64,000 bases of DNA from assembly GCA_020628095.1 (NCBI GenBank), contig JAHDFP010000012.1, forward strand, positions 62,161 through 126,160, written 5' to 3'. Positions 27,409-36,635 of the stretch are shown piece after piece (the stretch's first letter is position 1; every line of letters begins with the position of its first letter). The notes under the pieces are model-generated. The model worked only from the letters and a program-made list of their open reading frames with translations. It did no database searches and was not told where the DNA came from. The position numbers and the translations under genes were made by a program. Source of the stretch: Saprospiraceae bacterium. Its GTDB lineage: Bacteria > Bacteroidota > Bacteroidia > Chitinophagales > Saprospiraceae.

Positions 27409-28251
27409 TTATAACTTAACAAATCTTAAGGTTGCCATGTTTTGGTTTTTGCTTTGTACGACCAGAATATAGATGCCAGACTCATAAGCGGATGTGTTGA
27501 CGAATATTCTATTATGAGATATGATGCCATCGGTTATGAGCGTACCGTTATAACTATAGATTTGGTATCGACTCACTTCTGCACTTTCTGTTTCTATTGT
27601 GATATGATTGATGCAAGGGTTAGGGTAAAGAGTGAGTGCAGAGTCGGTAATGTCATTGACATTGGTAATAAAACAAGATGCGGGTGTCTCAGGATACAAT
27701 AATTGTCCTTTACTATAATGGCATAATAATCCATCAGCATAATCTGTAGCACAATAATTCCAGTGCGACATGACGCCATATTCCGATCCAATCCCCGCTA
27801 TCCAATATTGCGTACCCCAATTAGTATTATTTTTTCTTTCGAGTAACAGACGTTTTCTGATATCACCATTAATGAGTGTAATGCTATCGACTGCAATGAC
27901 TGACAGGATGCAATGCGCATTGACATAAAAGCTGTCTCCAACCATCAGACTAAAATCATAGAAGAGATCTTCCGCATTATCCTTCTCTTTGAGATAAACT
28001 TGTGAAGATTCTTGTCGGAGCAGTTGGCTTGTAAAGTGCCATTGGCTGCCGAGAGAGTCTCTGGACATATAGACTTTATGATAGGTCAAGTCATTGGCGA
28101 TAGTATCTTCGCCGATTTTTATGGAGTAGCTTTTGATGCTTGGTGAGAAGGTAGGATATACGGCGATATTCCATTGGTTATCTTCTTGGACCAATTGCGA
28201 CCAAATGTTGGAGCTAAGTAATATAAGGGTGATAATAAAGAAGTGTTTCAT
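27409..28251 (-). CDS. Secreted T9SS cargo protein, unknown function
   Basis: A 280-aa protein when started at ATG 28251 (MKHFFIITLILLSSNIWSQ), which gives a clean signal peptide; a start six codons upstream only adds KIRIN. The middle region is beta-rich with no recognised domain (SYSIKIGEDTI, HCILSVIAVDSITLINGD, YWIAGIGSEYGVMSHWNYCATDYADGLLC). The last 75 residues (LYPNPCINHITIE to ATLRFVKL) are a T9SS type A sorting domain. The protein is expected at the cell surface or in the medium. Confidence 0.8.
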   Translation of the reverse strand: MKHFFIITLILLSSNIWSQLVQEDNQWNIAVYPTFSPSIKSYSIKIGEDTIANDLTYHKVYMSRDSLGSQWHFTSQLLRQESSQVYLKEKDNAEDLFYDFSLMVGDSFYVNAHCILSVIAVDSITLINGDIRKRLLLERKNNTNWGTQYWIAGIGSEYGVMSHWNYCATDYADGLLCHYSKGQLLYPETPASCFITNVNDITDSALTLYPNPCINHITIETESAEVSRYQIYSYNGTLITDGIISHNRIFVNTSAYESGIYILVVQSKNQNMATLRFVKL

Positions 28252-28332
28252 ATTGATTCGTATTTTCATTAAGTCAAGTAGGTTGTCTTTACAGGATAGC
28301 TTGTTCAGGTGAAAATCTCACTTGTCTTAAGA

Positions 28333-29067
28333 TTAATTGGTTCTTATATATTCGATTTTAAGATTTACCTGTTCCCCGAAGACTCCGAATATCTCGAAAT
28401 ATATAATGGCCAATTCTTCTAATATCTTGAGTTTATTCACCTTATCGAAATTAGGTATTTCTTTCCTATAGTCCTCTGTGCTATAACCTAAGCGTTTTAA
28501 AGATATATGTGAGGGCGTGGTTATAAATGATTCCAAAACATGCTCCTGCAGTGTACTAAACTGGAACACCGCCACCTCCTTGTCGATAGATAAAGTCAGA
28601 TAGATTTTATTACGTTTTACTTCAAATTCTATTTTGTCAATCTCTCCACTACTTAAAGAGTCTAATAACTCCAGTATTTTGTCATCATCTATACGCGGGA
28701 TTATTGGTGTAGAGTTCAGTTTTTCCAATTCAGCTTTGCCATGTTCTAATCTCTGATACATCCGAGGAAATAATCTTTTCAGTTCCTCTTTCCGCTTTTC
28801 TTCTTCCGTTATATTGTCAAAATATTCTTTGTTGCGCATCATCTTTTTTACCACTTCTATCGTTTTCTCCAGATAGGTTATCTTACCGAGGAGAGGATTG
28901 CTAAGATTCTTCAGCACATTTAACTTATGCCTTGTGTGGATGACAGGTTTGCGAAAGGCCTCCGCACCTTCAAAATCCCATTCTTCGATACAAAGGTCCA
29001 TTGAAGACTTGAGGTGATTGTATTCGGTTTGTAGATATTCTATGACTAACTCTAAGTTGTTTTTCAT
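28333..29067 (-). CDS. Coiled-coil hypothetical protein
   Basis: A 244-aa cytoplasmic protein I do not recognise. The N-terminal half (1-120) is strongly helical and charged, with a UVR-like helical hairpin (LCIEEWDFEGAEAFRKPV). The C-terminal half (125-244) alternates strands and helices (KIEFEVKRNKIYLTLSIDKEVAVFQFS). No signal peptide or catalytic motif is visible. The start codon ATG and even codon use support a real gene. Confidence 0.65.
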   Translation of the reverse strand: MKNNLELVIEYLQTEYNHLKSSMDLCIEEWDFEGAEAFRKPVIHTRHKLNVLKNLSNPLLGKITYLEKTIEVVKKMMRNKEYFDNITEEEKRKEELKRLFPRMYQRLEHGKAELEKLNSTPIIPRIDDDKILELLDSLSSGEIDKIEFEVKRNKIYLTLSIDKEVAVFQFSTLQEHVLESFITTPSHISLKRLGYSTEDYRKEIPNFDKVNKLKILEELAIIYFEIFGVFGEQVNLKIEYIRTN

Positions 29068-29173
29068 TTTTAGATCAATGAAAATAAATATAAAAGAATC
29101 GTGCGAATAATACAGATCGTTGAGAAAGAACTACCTTCGACTACTGAGAGGTTTCTCACTAATTAATCGTTAT

Positions 29174-29689
29174 ATGTATAGGCATCATCTGTTTTTTGCG
29201 CTTTCACTATTCTGTGTGGTTTTGTTATATCAGTGCAAATCCGCACCTCTGCCAAATAACACCAATTTCATCATTCCAGAGGACTTTACTATCGTCGAGC
29301 ATGATGCCGATCGAGACGAAATCCTCGCGCTCAAATATAAAAACGAAATGCTAATCGTCGTTTCCCTCGACGCATCCAAAACTATAAAGGAGAGTTCGCT
29401 CTATGGCTCCGAACTTTTGAGAATAGCTGTAGATTCTAAATTTCCAAATCTTATCAAAGCGCATAATGGCACTAATCAGACGGAGCTAAAGAATTACTAT
29501 GTCGGTAAAAATCTCTATATGCACCGCAACTTTGATTTCTCCACCACTAAATCCAATGGCTATTACGAATACGGCGCCATGTACATAGAAGACCCCGAAG
29601 AATATTACGAAATATTTATCTCAGGTGACAAAACGAAACAAGAAAAACACCAGGCGGTTATAAAGGGGTTCTTGAGTGGGATAAGGTGA
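29174..29689 (+). CDS. Small putative lipoprotein
   Basis: A 171-aa protein when started at ATG 29174 (MYRHHLFFALSLFCVVLLYQC), which yields a lipoprotein signal with Cys21. The longer frame from TTG 29120 buries the signal and is rejected. The mature part is mixed alpha/beta without a recognised domain, ending in QAVIKGFLSGIR. An R1 repeat follows 43 bp after its stop. Confidence 0.65.
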   Translation: MYRHHLFFALSLFCVVLLYQCKSAPLPNNTNFIIPEDFTIVEHDADRDEILALKYKNEMLIVVSLDASKTIKESSLYGSELLRIAVDSKFPNLIKAHNGTNQTELKNYYVGKNLYMHRNFDFSTTKSNGYYEYGAMYIEDPEEYYEIFISGDKTKQEKHQAVIKGFLSGIR

Positions 29690-29731
29690 TAAAAGGTGCA
29701 ATAAAGTCTTAAAGCATTTTATGGCATTTTT

Positions 29732-29804
29732 CATCTCGACCTTGCGGAGAGATCTCCAGATTGCCATCTCTGCATACTTAAGATTTTTCGACAAGCTCAA
29801 AATG
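29732..29804. repeat. Dispersed hairpin repeat R1
   Basis: A 73-bp copy with arms CATCTCGACCTTGCGGAGAG and TTTTTCGACAAGCTCAAAATG, between the convergent ends of the small lipoprotein and the thioredoxin-like gene. It may also act as a bidirectional terminator. Confidence 0.75.
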
Positions 29805-29830
29805 AAAAAATACGAACCCCTCATCCTACC

Positions 29831-31249
29831 CTATTCATTTCCTTCCTCTTCCTCCGCCTTTTTTAGTGCTATGATATCGTCGATAATCTTGTCGAGTTGT
29901 TCGGCGCCGATGTCTTTGATGAGAATTTCTCGGTTTTTATCCATGACGAAAATCTTAGGCGTCTTAGAGACATTATATTTGATCTTGAATCTCGACTCGT
30001 GGTATTGGTCAGCGAGATTAATCATACGGAGCATGTCTTTGCCCTCGATGGCATCCCAGCAGTTTTTGGTTTTGGTCTGTAGCTTATTGCAGATGGCGAC
30101 AGTCTTGACACCTTTGTCTTTCCACTTATCATTGAACTCTACGAGAGCAGGCATAGACTTAGTGCAATGACCACATTCTGGTGCCCAAAAGAAAAGAACC
30201 AAATACTCACAGTCCAATTCGCTGAGCATCACCGCCGTGCTATCTTGCTTGTAGAGCTTGAGATCAGCACCTGTCTTGCCGATGAGCGTCGGTCTTATTT
30301 TATATGCGCGATCTACGATCTTAAGCAAGTTATCTTCTTCTACCCATGGGGCCTTGCCCTGCGCATAATATTTATCTACTAAGTGGACGTACACAGCATC
30401 GTAACCCACCACTTTGGTATTAGCATATTCGTTGAGATAGTGGCTAAGATAATATCTGTATGCTTCGCTGTCCTCCCCCATCTGACCTAATACATAATCC
30501 ATAGATCGTGATATACTATCCGGATGTGTTGCCGTCAACTTATCCATGTAGTATTTGATTTTAGAATATAAAAAAGGAGAGCGCAGCAAGGCGGGTTTTG
30601 ACAAGTCCATATTATCAAAGTAATGCGTACGATAATATTTGAACCTCTCAAATCCTGGTTCTTCCGCATCTTCAAAATCAGGCACCTCGATATCTTGATT
30701 AGCCTTGATGGTTATGCTGCTGAGAAAGTCAGGATTCGCATTGATGATTTCATTTTGCTTATTCAGGACATCCTTATCTATCTGATCAAGTGCCTCAGTG
30801 AACTGGTCATAAGGCAATTCTTGTTCTTGGAGCTTGGATATGGTGTCTCGGAGCTTTTCGGCCTCTGGTCTTTTCTTTGATAAAAAACTGACGTAATCCT
30901 GAAAGGCTTGGTTATCAGGAGCATTATGAAACTCAAGTATCGCAGGGTCATCATAATCATAGCGCATCTTAAATTCCGTCTCCGTCTCAGAGACCAAAAA
31001 CTGTACGAACTTATTATCTGGCTTAGTCAATAACAGATAAGTCCCAGCATCCAATGTATCTTCTCCCTGCAAGACAAATACATCCCCATCACGATACAAG
31101 GTATCCAACACCAACTGCTTGTCCATGATATAATACCCCACGACGGTGGTATCATTATCATAATTATCTATATCAAAGGTGATATTATATTGCCCCACCA
31201 TTGACGTAGAAAAAACCAATAAACTTATTAATCCGATTAAGTACTTCAT
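29831..31249 (-). CDS. Thioredoxin-like (TlpA/DUF5106-type) periplasmic protein
   Basis: A 472-aa protein when started at ATG 31249 (MKYLIGLISLLVFSTSMVGQ, a signal peptide). The N-terminal beta domain is of the DUF4369 type (about 20-110). A long helical middle resembles DUF5106 (about 115-320). The C-terminal thioredoxin fold has the active site FFWAPECGHC (Cys359 and Cys362) and a cis-Pro in KTPKIFV. It is probably a periplasmic or outer-membrane thiol-disulfide reductase. The C-terminus is a charged KKAEEEEGNE tail. It lies 84 bp downstream of pyrB on the same strand. Confidence 0.83.
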   Translation of the reverse strand: MKYLIGLISLLVFSTSMVGQYNITFDIDNYDNDTTVVGYYIMDKQLVLDTLYRDGDVFVLQGEDTLDAGTYLLLTKPDNKFVQFLVSETETEFKMRYDYDDPAILEFHNAPDNQAFQDYVSFLSKKRPEAEKLRDTISKLQEQELPYDQFTEALDQIDKDVLNKQNEIINANPDFLSSITIKANQDIEVPDFEDAEEPGFERFKYYRTHYFDNMDLSKPALLRSPFLYSKIKYYMDKLTATHPDSISRSMDYVLGQMGEDSEAYRYYLSHYLNEYANTKVVGYDAVYVHLVDKYYAQGKAPWVEEDNLLKIVDRAYKIRPTLIGKTGADLKLYKQDSTAVMLSELDCEYLVLFFWAPECGHCTKSMPALVEFNDKWKDKGVKTVAICNKLQTKTKNCWDAIEGKDMLRMINLADQYHESRFKIKYNVSKTPKIFVMDKNREILIKDIGAEQLDKIIDDIIALKKAEEEEGNE

Positions 31250-31332
31250 CCTCTTAATGACTGATATAATGAATAACAGCAATTTGTTATAAAAAAATTA
31301 TAATTTCTATTATTTAAAAGAACTTTAAAACA

Positions 31333-32280
31333 TCAGGCGGCGAGATCGTTTCTATCCTTGGCTAACAGAAAGAGGACCGCCATACGTATAGCGACGCCAT
31401 TTTCTACTTGCTGCAAGATAATCGAGTGATCTGAGTCTGCGACATCACTGGATATTTCTACGCCACGGTTCATCGGTCCGGGATGCATGATGACGATCTC
31501 TTTGTCGAGTTTGTCCAATCGTTCTTTGGTGATACCATAATACATACTATACTCTCTGAGTGATGGGATATATTTGATATCCTGACGCTCCAGTTGTATA
31601 CGCAGTACATTAGCCACATCACACCATCTTAGTGATTCTTCCAGATTATAGGACACTTCGACCCCCAGCTTATCTATATGCTTAGGTATCAATGTCGCAG
31701 GTCCACAGACGCGCACCTTAGCTCCTAACTTTTGCAAACAAAATATATTACTCAGTGCGACCCGAGAATGCAATATATCACCGAATATACAGATCTTCTT
31801 ACCCCTCAGATTACCCACCTTCTCTTGCATAGAGTAGGCATCTAAGAGTGCCTGTGTCGGATGCTCATGCGTGCCGTCACCGGCATTGATAATCTGTGCG
31901 TCGATATGCTGAGACAGAAAGTAATGTGCTCCTGGAGCGGGATGTCGCATCACGATCATATCCACTTTCATAGATAAGATATTATTGACCGTATCGAGGA
32001 GGGTTTCTCCTTTTTTGACACTGCTGCTGGAGGACGAAAAATTAACCACATCCGCCGACAATCTCTTCTCAGCTAACTCGAATGACAACTTAGTCCGTGT
32101 CGAATTTTCAAAAAACAAATTGGCAATAGTGACGTCTCTGAGAGAAGGTACTTTTTTGATCGGACGGTTGATCACTTCTTTGAATTGTTTCGCCGCCGAA
32201 AAAATAAGTTCTATATCCTGAGTGGTGATGTATTTGATACCGAGGAGATGTCTTGTACTGAGTCTTCCGTCTTGCATCAC
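31333..32280 (-). CDS. pyrB: Aspartate carbamoyltransferase catalytic subunit
   Basis: A 315-aa ATCase. It has the carbamoyl-phosphate site NSTRTKLSFELAEKRL (59-74), the SSSSSVKKGETLLDT loop, MRHPAPGAHYF, the aspartate domain motif GDGTHEHPTQALLDAYSM and MHPGPMNRGVEI. It makes carbamoyl aspartate, the substrate of dihydroorotase (encoded at 12-13.5 kb). The start overlaps the pyrR stop by 4 bp (ATGA type), so pyrR-pyrB is a coupled operon. No pyrI regulatory chain is present. Confidence 0.95.
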   Translation of the reverse strand: MMQDGRLSTRHLLGIKYITTQDIELIFSAAKQFKEVINRPIKKVPSLRDVTIANLFFENSTRTKLSFELAEKRLSADVVNFSSSSSSVKKGETLLDTVNNILSMKVDMIVMRHPAPGAHYFLSQHIDAQIINAGDGTHEHPTQALLDAYSMQEKVGNLRGKKICIFGDILHSRVALSNIFCLQKLGAKVRVCGPATLIPKHIDKLGVEVSYNLEESLRWCDVANVLRIQLERQDIKYIPSLREYSMYYGITKERLDKLDKEIVIMHPGPMNRGVEISSDVADSDHSIILQQVENGVAIRMAVLFLLAKDRNDLAA

Positions 32281-32837
32281 GCGTCCTTCTTAGTAGCTGA
32301 GTAAATTAATATCTTATCCTGACCATCGATGCCTTCCCACTGGACGCGCACATACGCCTCATCCAGACTATCCACCTGCAAGCCTGTATAATCTGATCTG
32401 ATAGGCAGGTGCCTGTTAAATCGTCTATCCACCATCGTCAGCAGCCTGATCTGATCTACCCTACCGATGTCTTGTAGCGCGGACATCGCCGCTTGTATAG
32501 TACGACCTGTATACAACACATCATCCATCAGTATTATTTTCTTTCCTTCTATATCAAAATCTATTTCTGTCGCCGTCGCCCTTAGCGGTGTCTCTCTGAG
32601 TCGATAATCGTCACGATAGAAGGTAATATCCAGCTTACCAAAATGAATGGGCGATGGAATATTCTTGCTCTGAATAAGTGCTATGAGTCGCTCGGCAAGC
32701 ACCACGCCGCGCTCTTGTATACCAATAATATAAAGGGGGTCTTCGACACGGTGATTCTCGATAATCTCATGAGCCAGTCTAAGCAAAGTAATCTTAAACC
32801 GTTGTGGACTTAGAATTTGTCGACCTCTTTGCATCAT
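32277..32837 (-). CDS. pyrR: Bifunctional pyr operon regulator / uracil phosphoribosyltransferase
   Basis: A 186-aa type I phosphoribosyltransferase of the PyrR family. It has the PRPP loop KKIILMDDVLYTGRTIQAAM, ERGVVLAERL and VDRRFNRHLPIRSDYTGLQV. In Gram-positive bacteria PyrR binds pyr mRNA leaders to cause attenuation. Here the predicted promoter box ends 2 bp before the ATG, so there is no leader for such attenuation. Either the RNA-binding role lies elsewhere, or only UPRTase or another mechanism operates. It is immediately upstream of pyrB. Confidence 0.93.
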   Translation of the reverse strand: MMQRGRQILSPQRFKITLLRLAHEIIENHRVEDPLYIIGIQERGVVLAERLIALIQSKNIPSPIHFGKLDITFYRDDYRLRETPLRATATEIDFDIEGKKIILMDDVLYTGRTIQAAMSALQDIGRVDQIRLLTMVDRRFNRHLPIRSDYTGLQVDSLDEAYVRVQWEGIDGQDKILIYSATKKDA

Positions 32838-32839
32838 TA

Positions 32840-32847
32840 CAAAGATA
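32840..32847 (-). promoter_or_regulatory. Bacteroidota -7 box abutting the pyrR start
   Basis: Minus strand TATCTTTG matches TAnnTTTG exactly and is followed by TA and then ATGATG. Transcription would be expected to start at or next to the start codons (second ATG at 32834), predicting a leaderless mRNA. No -33 TTG is apparent. Confidence 0.45.
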
Positions 32848-32962
32848 TTATTTTCGTTTATTCTATAAATAGACCTTGGGTAATAATATACTGAGAGAAT
32901 GCTTAAGAACTATGCATTGACTTAATTTTCAACCGTGCCGCATAGTCATTCGGACGTTATCT

Positions 32963-33885
32963 ATTATATTTCATTTTTCATCTCGACCTTGTGGAGAGAT
33001 CTCCAGATGTACTTTTCCAATGACTTAAGATTTTTCGACAAGCTCAAAATGAAAAAATGTTGAGACCAGAGCTTATCTATTCATGCTGTTTGTCGGCGTC
33101 CTCGCCGACAACAATACTTAATGATGCTTACTGGTGGAGACGCCATCAAGAGCAGAAAATCATATTTAGACCGTTCATTATTCAGTCTGTGGCGCGTATA
33201 TTCAAGGCTGCGGCTTGGGTTATGAAATAACACACTAGCAGCAAATATGGGAGCTCAGGTAGACAGGAATCTTGTCGTCTCTTAGACTCTCCACTCTACC
33301 GCGCCCACCACCCACTGGATACGACTTGGCTCGGCTTCTTTTTATATTTCATTTTTCATCTCGACCTTGTGGAGAGATCTCCAGATGTACTTTTCCTATG
33401 ACTTAAGATTTTTCGACAAGCTCAAAATGAAAAAAAATGTTGAGACCAGAGCTTATCTATTGATGCTGTTGTCGGCGTCCTCGCCGACAACAATACTTAA
33501 TTATGCTTACTGGTGGAGACGCCAGCAAGAGCAGAGAATCATATTTAGACCGTTCATTATTCAGTCTGTGGCGAGCATATTTACGTCTGCGGCTTATGTT
33601 ATGAAATAACACATGAGCAGTAAATATGGGAGCTGAGGTAGACAGGAGTCTTGTCATCTCTTAGGCTCTCCACTCTATCGCTCCCACCACCCACTGGATA
33701 CGACGTGGCTCGGCTTCTTTTTATATTTCATTTTTCATCTCGACCTTGTGGAGAGATCTCCAGATGTACTTTTCCTATGACTTAAGATTTTTCGACAAGC
33801 TCAAAATGAAAAAAAATGTTGAGACCAGAGCATATCTATTCATGCAACATGGGGCAATGTCAAAGTAACATAACAAAAAGAAAAG
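32963..33885. repeat. 378-bp tandem repeat array built on R1 elements
   Basis: Two complete units (32963-33340 and 33341-33719) and a third, internally deleted unit (33720-33885) are in direct tandem. Each starts with an R1 hairpin (32979-33051, 33357-33429, 33736-33808). In the full units the R1 copy is followed by a GTTGTCGGCGTCCTCGCCGA hairpin, GGTGGAGACGCC, and a tail ending in ATACGACTTGGCTCGGC. The third unit instead joins a tail GGGGCAATG..AAAGTAACATA. A reverse-complement copy of the family lies at 44257-44561. No gene is supported in this 1.1-kb gap. Confidence 0.85.
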
Positions 33886-33981
33886 GTTACTACTCTATAT
33901 CAACGAATATAGCTGATAAACTGAGTGCAGAACCCAAAAGACATTCCTCTACAGAATCGCTATTTTATAACCTAATCAAAA

Positions 33982-36423
33982 TCACACACTCCGATGCAAC
34001 TCCGCCTTATCCGCACCGTGCTTATATACGCGCCAAGCATAAAAGGCACCTATTAGCAGCAACAAACCAGAACAGATTAGACTGATCAGATTTCCTGTCT
34101 TATAGCTGCTTGGCTCGAAGACAAATTTGACTGTGTGATTGCCTGATGGGACTTTCATAGCACGTAGGATATAGTTAGCTCTGATGTGATCGACGAGCTG
34201 CCCATCTAGGTAGGCATTCCATCCTTTGTCTGGTCCATACCACACCTCTGAGAATACTGCAAACTGGTCTGAGTCAGAGCTGGTCTCATATATTAGTTCG
34301 TCAGGCTTATAAGAGGTCAATCGGATCGTACCAGATTTGCTGCCTGTCCATCCTCCGACATAATCCGCAAACTCTTTATGCACGAAAGCCTCACCCGCAG
34401 GATCAAATTCTTTCATCGCACCGATTTCTGCATCGGCATTGTCGACCATCGTCACTTTATTGACAAACCAAGCATTGCCCAATGCCGCCGTATTTCTTTG
34501 CACCTGTGCGGCGGCACCCTGACCAGGGCTGTAGATTATATATTTGGCATTGAGCATATTGAGGACGGGCATATCTCCCTTAGTAATGTAATATTCCAGC
34601 ATATCCTCGTAGCGCTGTAGCTTGGCGGCATGCATACCGCCTATCGTCTTGTGATAATAGGATGCCGCAGAGGAGCTGCGCTGATCGACGGTGTTATCCA
34701 TCACGCGGTAATAGATGTCAGGATCTTGGAGTATCTGCTGATCGACTGGTCGCTGCTCGAATGCACTCCTAGAGGCTCTTTGACTTGTAAAGTCATCAGC
34801 GGTAAAGTATTTGAAATTGATAAAAAACTGATCTACCACACCGAGTAATCCGATGATGATCATAAGGTATTCTTTTTTGAGGTAAGCCTTAGAATAAGCC
34901 CATAGACCGAGCAGAGCAAACATCATATAACCAAAAGTCCTCAAACAACTGCTGCGCATCATATCCCCTCTGTCATCCTCCAGTATCTGAGTATCAAAAC
35001 CACTCTGCGCATACTGCGCATCCGCAGGTGTCGACATATCAAAGAATCCTGGACCTATCAATCCTAATATCAAACTAAATACCGCCAGACCCACACCTGG
35101 TAATAGTAATTTTTTGAAATCAACCTTATCGTCTTTTATCAATTGGTCCAAACTGACTGCCGCTAGCAATGGAATAATAATAGCCGTCACAGAAAGCACC
35201 GAGTTAGGTGTACGAAACTTATTGAATACCGGAAAGTAGTCGAAAAGCAACTTATTAAACCACTCCAGATTATAACCAAGAGAAATCAGGAAGGTAAAAA
35301 TCGAGCCCGCGATTACCCACCACTTGAGACTGCCTTTGAGATAAAATGCGCCTATAAAGAATAGCAAGAAAATCACCGCCCCAAAATATATCGGACCACT
35401 CGTAAAAGGTAAGCCTCCCCAGTAGGTCGGTGCTTGTACGCCGTTACGGGTATTCATGCCACGTCTTCTGAGTTCTTTGGCGAAGCCTGACTTTGACGAG
35501 ACATGCTCACCTGAGCTACCTCCGACAAAATGCGGAATAAAACTCGGAAATAGGTCAATCCATCCATTACTCCATCTCATCGCATAATCCCACGCCAGAC
35601 CCTCTACCTTGCTGCTGCTATCCCCACTATTGGATTGTGTGAGGATGGGTTTGCCGCGCATAGTATCTGCGGAGTATTCCAGCGTCGGCAGCATCTTATT
35701 AGAGAAACTACCTAGAGCCAATAATAAGCCCACCACCATATATCCTGATGCCTTAGCGAAGTGCGCCAATTGTCCTGACCTAATAGACTTGATAAATTCT
35801 ATCAATACGTAGATCACCATCACCAGACCGAGATAATAGGTCATCTGAGGGTGATCGGACCTGAGATTGATCGCCATACCGATACCGAAAGTAACCAGAC
35901 CCAATAGGTAGCGCCCCCGATACGCCGCTATCACACCCGCAATGATAAGCGGTGCATTCATCAGCGTTGATATCTTAGTTACATGACCAGCATTGAGCAA
36001 GACGAGATTATTAGTAGAAAAAGAAAACAGTATCGCCCCGAATATCCCTATGATCGGATGCACACGCAGCACCAGCATCAGAATATAAAAACTGAGCATC
36101 CCCATCATAAATCTACCCGCCGGACTCGGCAACCAGAGCGACAAGCCATCTCTGATATGGCCTGTCAGATTACTCGATCCAGGCAGTGATATATAATACG
36201 CTGGCATCCCACCGAACATACTATTAGTCCAGAGGGCATCATCGCCAGTCTTTTCTTTGTGTTCCTTGAGCTCTTGCACCATGCCTTTCCACTGCCGCAA
36301 GTCGCCACTATTAGTCATCTTCTTACCCTGAAACTGCGGAAAGAAGAACACACAACAGGCCAGAAAAAAGGACAATATCGCCACAAGATGTATCCATTGT
36401 TTTTTCAGCGAAGAAAGGCTCAT
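33982..36423 (-). CDS. YfhO family integral membrane protein
   Basis: An 813-aa polytopic protein. The N-terminal helix (13-32) is followed by about a dozen membrane helices up to residue 560, with a loop MTNSGDLRQWKGMVQELKEHKE and MFGGMPAYY after TM1. A large extracytoplasmic domain (about 570-770) and a final helix near 785-803 follow. This layout matches the YfhO family (GT-C-like glycosyltransferases; the Bacillus member is linked to lipoteichoic acid glycosylation). In Bacteroidota the sugar acceptor is unknown. It has a TAnnTTTG promoter box and is flanked by the tandem repeat array. Confidence 0.88.
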   Translation of the reverse strand: MSLSSLKKQWIHLVAILSFFLACCVFFFPQFQGKKMTNSGDLRQWKGMVQELKEHKEKTGDDALWTNSMFGGMPAYYISLPGSSNLTGHIRDGLSLWLPSPAGRFMMGMLSFYILMLVLRVHPIIGIFGAILFSFSTNNLVLLNAGHVTKISTLMNAPLIIAGVIAAYRGRYLLGLVTFGIGMAINLRSDHPQMTYYLGLVMVIYVLIEFIKSIRSGQLAHFAKASGYMVVGLLLALGSFSNKMLPTLEYSADTMRGKPILTQSNSGDSSSKVEGLAWDYAMRWSNGWIDLFPSFIPHFVGGSSGEHVSSKSGFAKELRRRGMNTRNGVQAPTYWGGLPFTSGPIYFGAVIFLLFFIGAFYLKGSLKWWVIAGSIFTFLISLGYNLEWFNKLLFDYFPVFNKFRTPNSVLSVTAIIIPLLAAVSLDQLIKDDKVDFKKLLLPGVGLAVFSLILGLIGPGFFDMSTPADAQYAQSGFDTQILEDDRGDMMRSSCLRTFGYMMFALLGLWAYSKAYLKKEYLMIIIGLLGVVDQFFINFKYFTADDFTSQRASRSAFEQRPVDQQILQDPDIYYRVMDNTVDQRSSSAASYYHKTIGGMHAAKLQRYEDMLEYYITKGDMPVLNMLNAKYIIYSPGQGAAAQVQRNTAALGNAWFVNKVTMVDNADAEIGAMKEFDPAGEAFVHKEFADYVGGWTGSKSGTIRLTSYKPDELIYETSSDSDQFAVFSEVWYGPDKGWNAYLDGQLVDHIRANYILRAMKVPSGNHTVKFVFEPSSYKTGNLISLICSGLLLLIGAFYAWRVYKHGADKAELHRSV

Positions 36424-36456
36424 GATGAGAGGAATTTATTAATAATCAATAAGTTA

Positions 36457-36464
36457 CAAATTTA
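36457..36464 (-). promoter_or_regulatory. Bacteroidota -7 box of the YfhO gene
   Basis: Minus strand TAAATTTG is an exact TAnnTTTG match, 33 bp from the ATG at 36423. No clear -33 TTG. Confidence 0.45.
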
Positions 36465-36635
36465 ATTTTTTCTAATAAAAAACGTTTCGTATTTGTTGAT
36501 TATTTGTAGGAGGGGGCAGAAAGTGAATCCCCGCACTTTAGAGTCCAATCCAAGAACTGCATTAGTAATTACTTAATATGTGGTACAATTTGATAGTCCA
36601 TATAGACAAAAACGTTTTAAGTTTTTATGGTAATT

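Noticed and set aside
33367-33657. Small ORFs of 66-80 aa inside the tandem repeat
   Set aside because: They exist on both strands, are made of repeat hairpins and lack protein-like composition.
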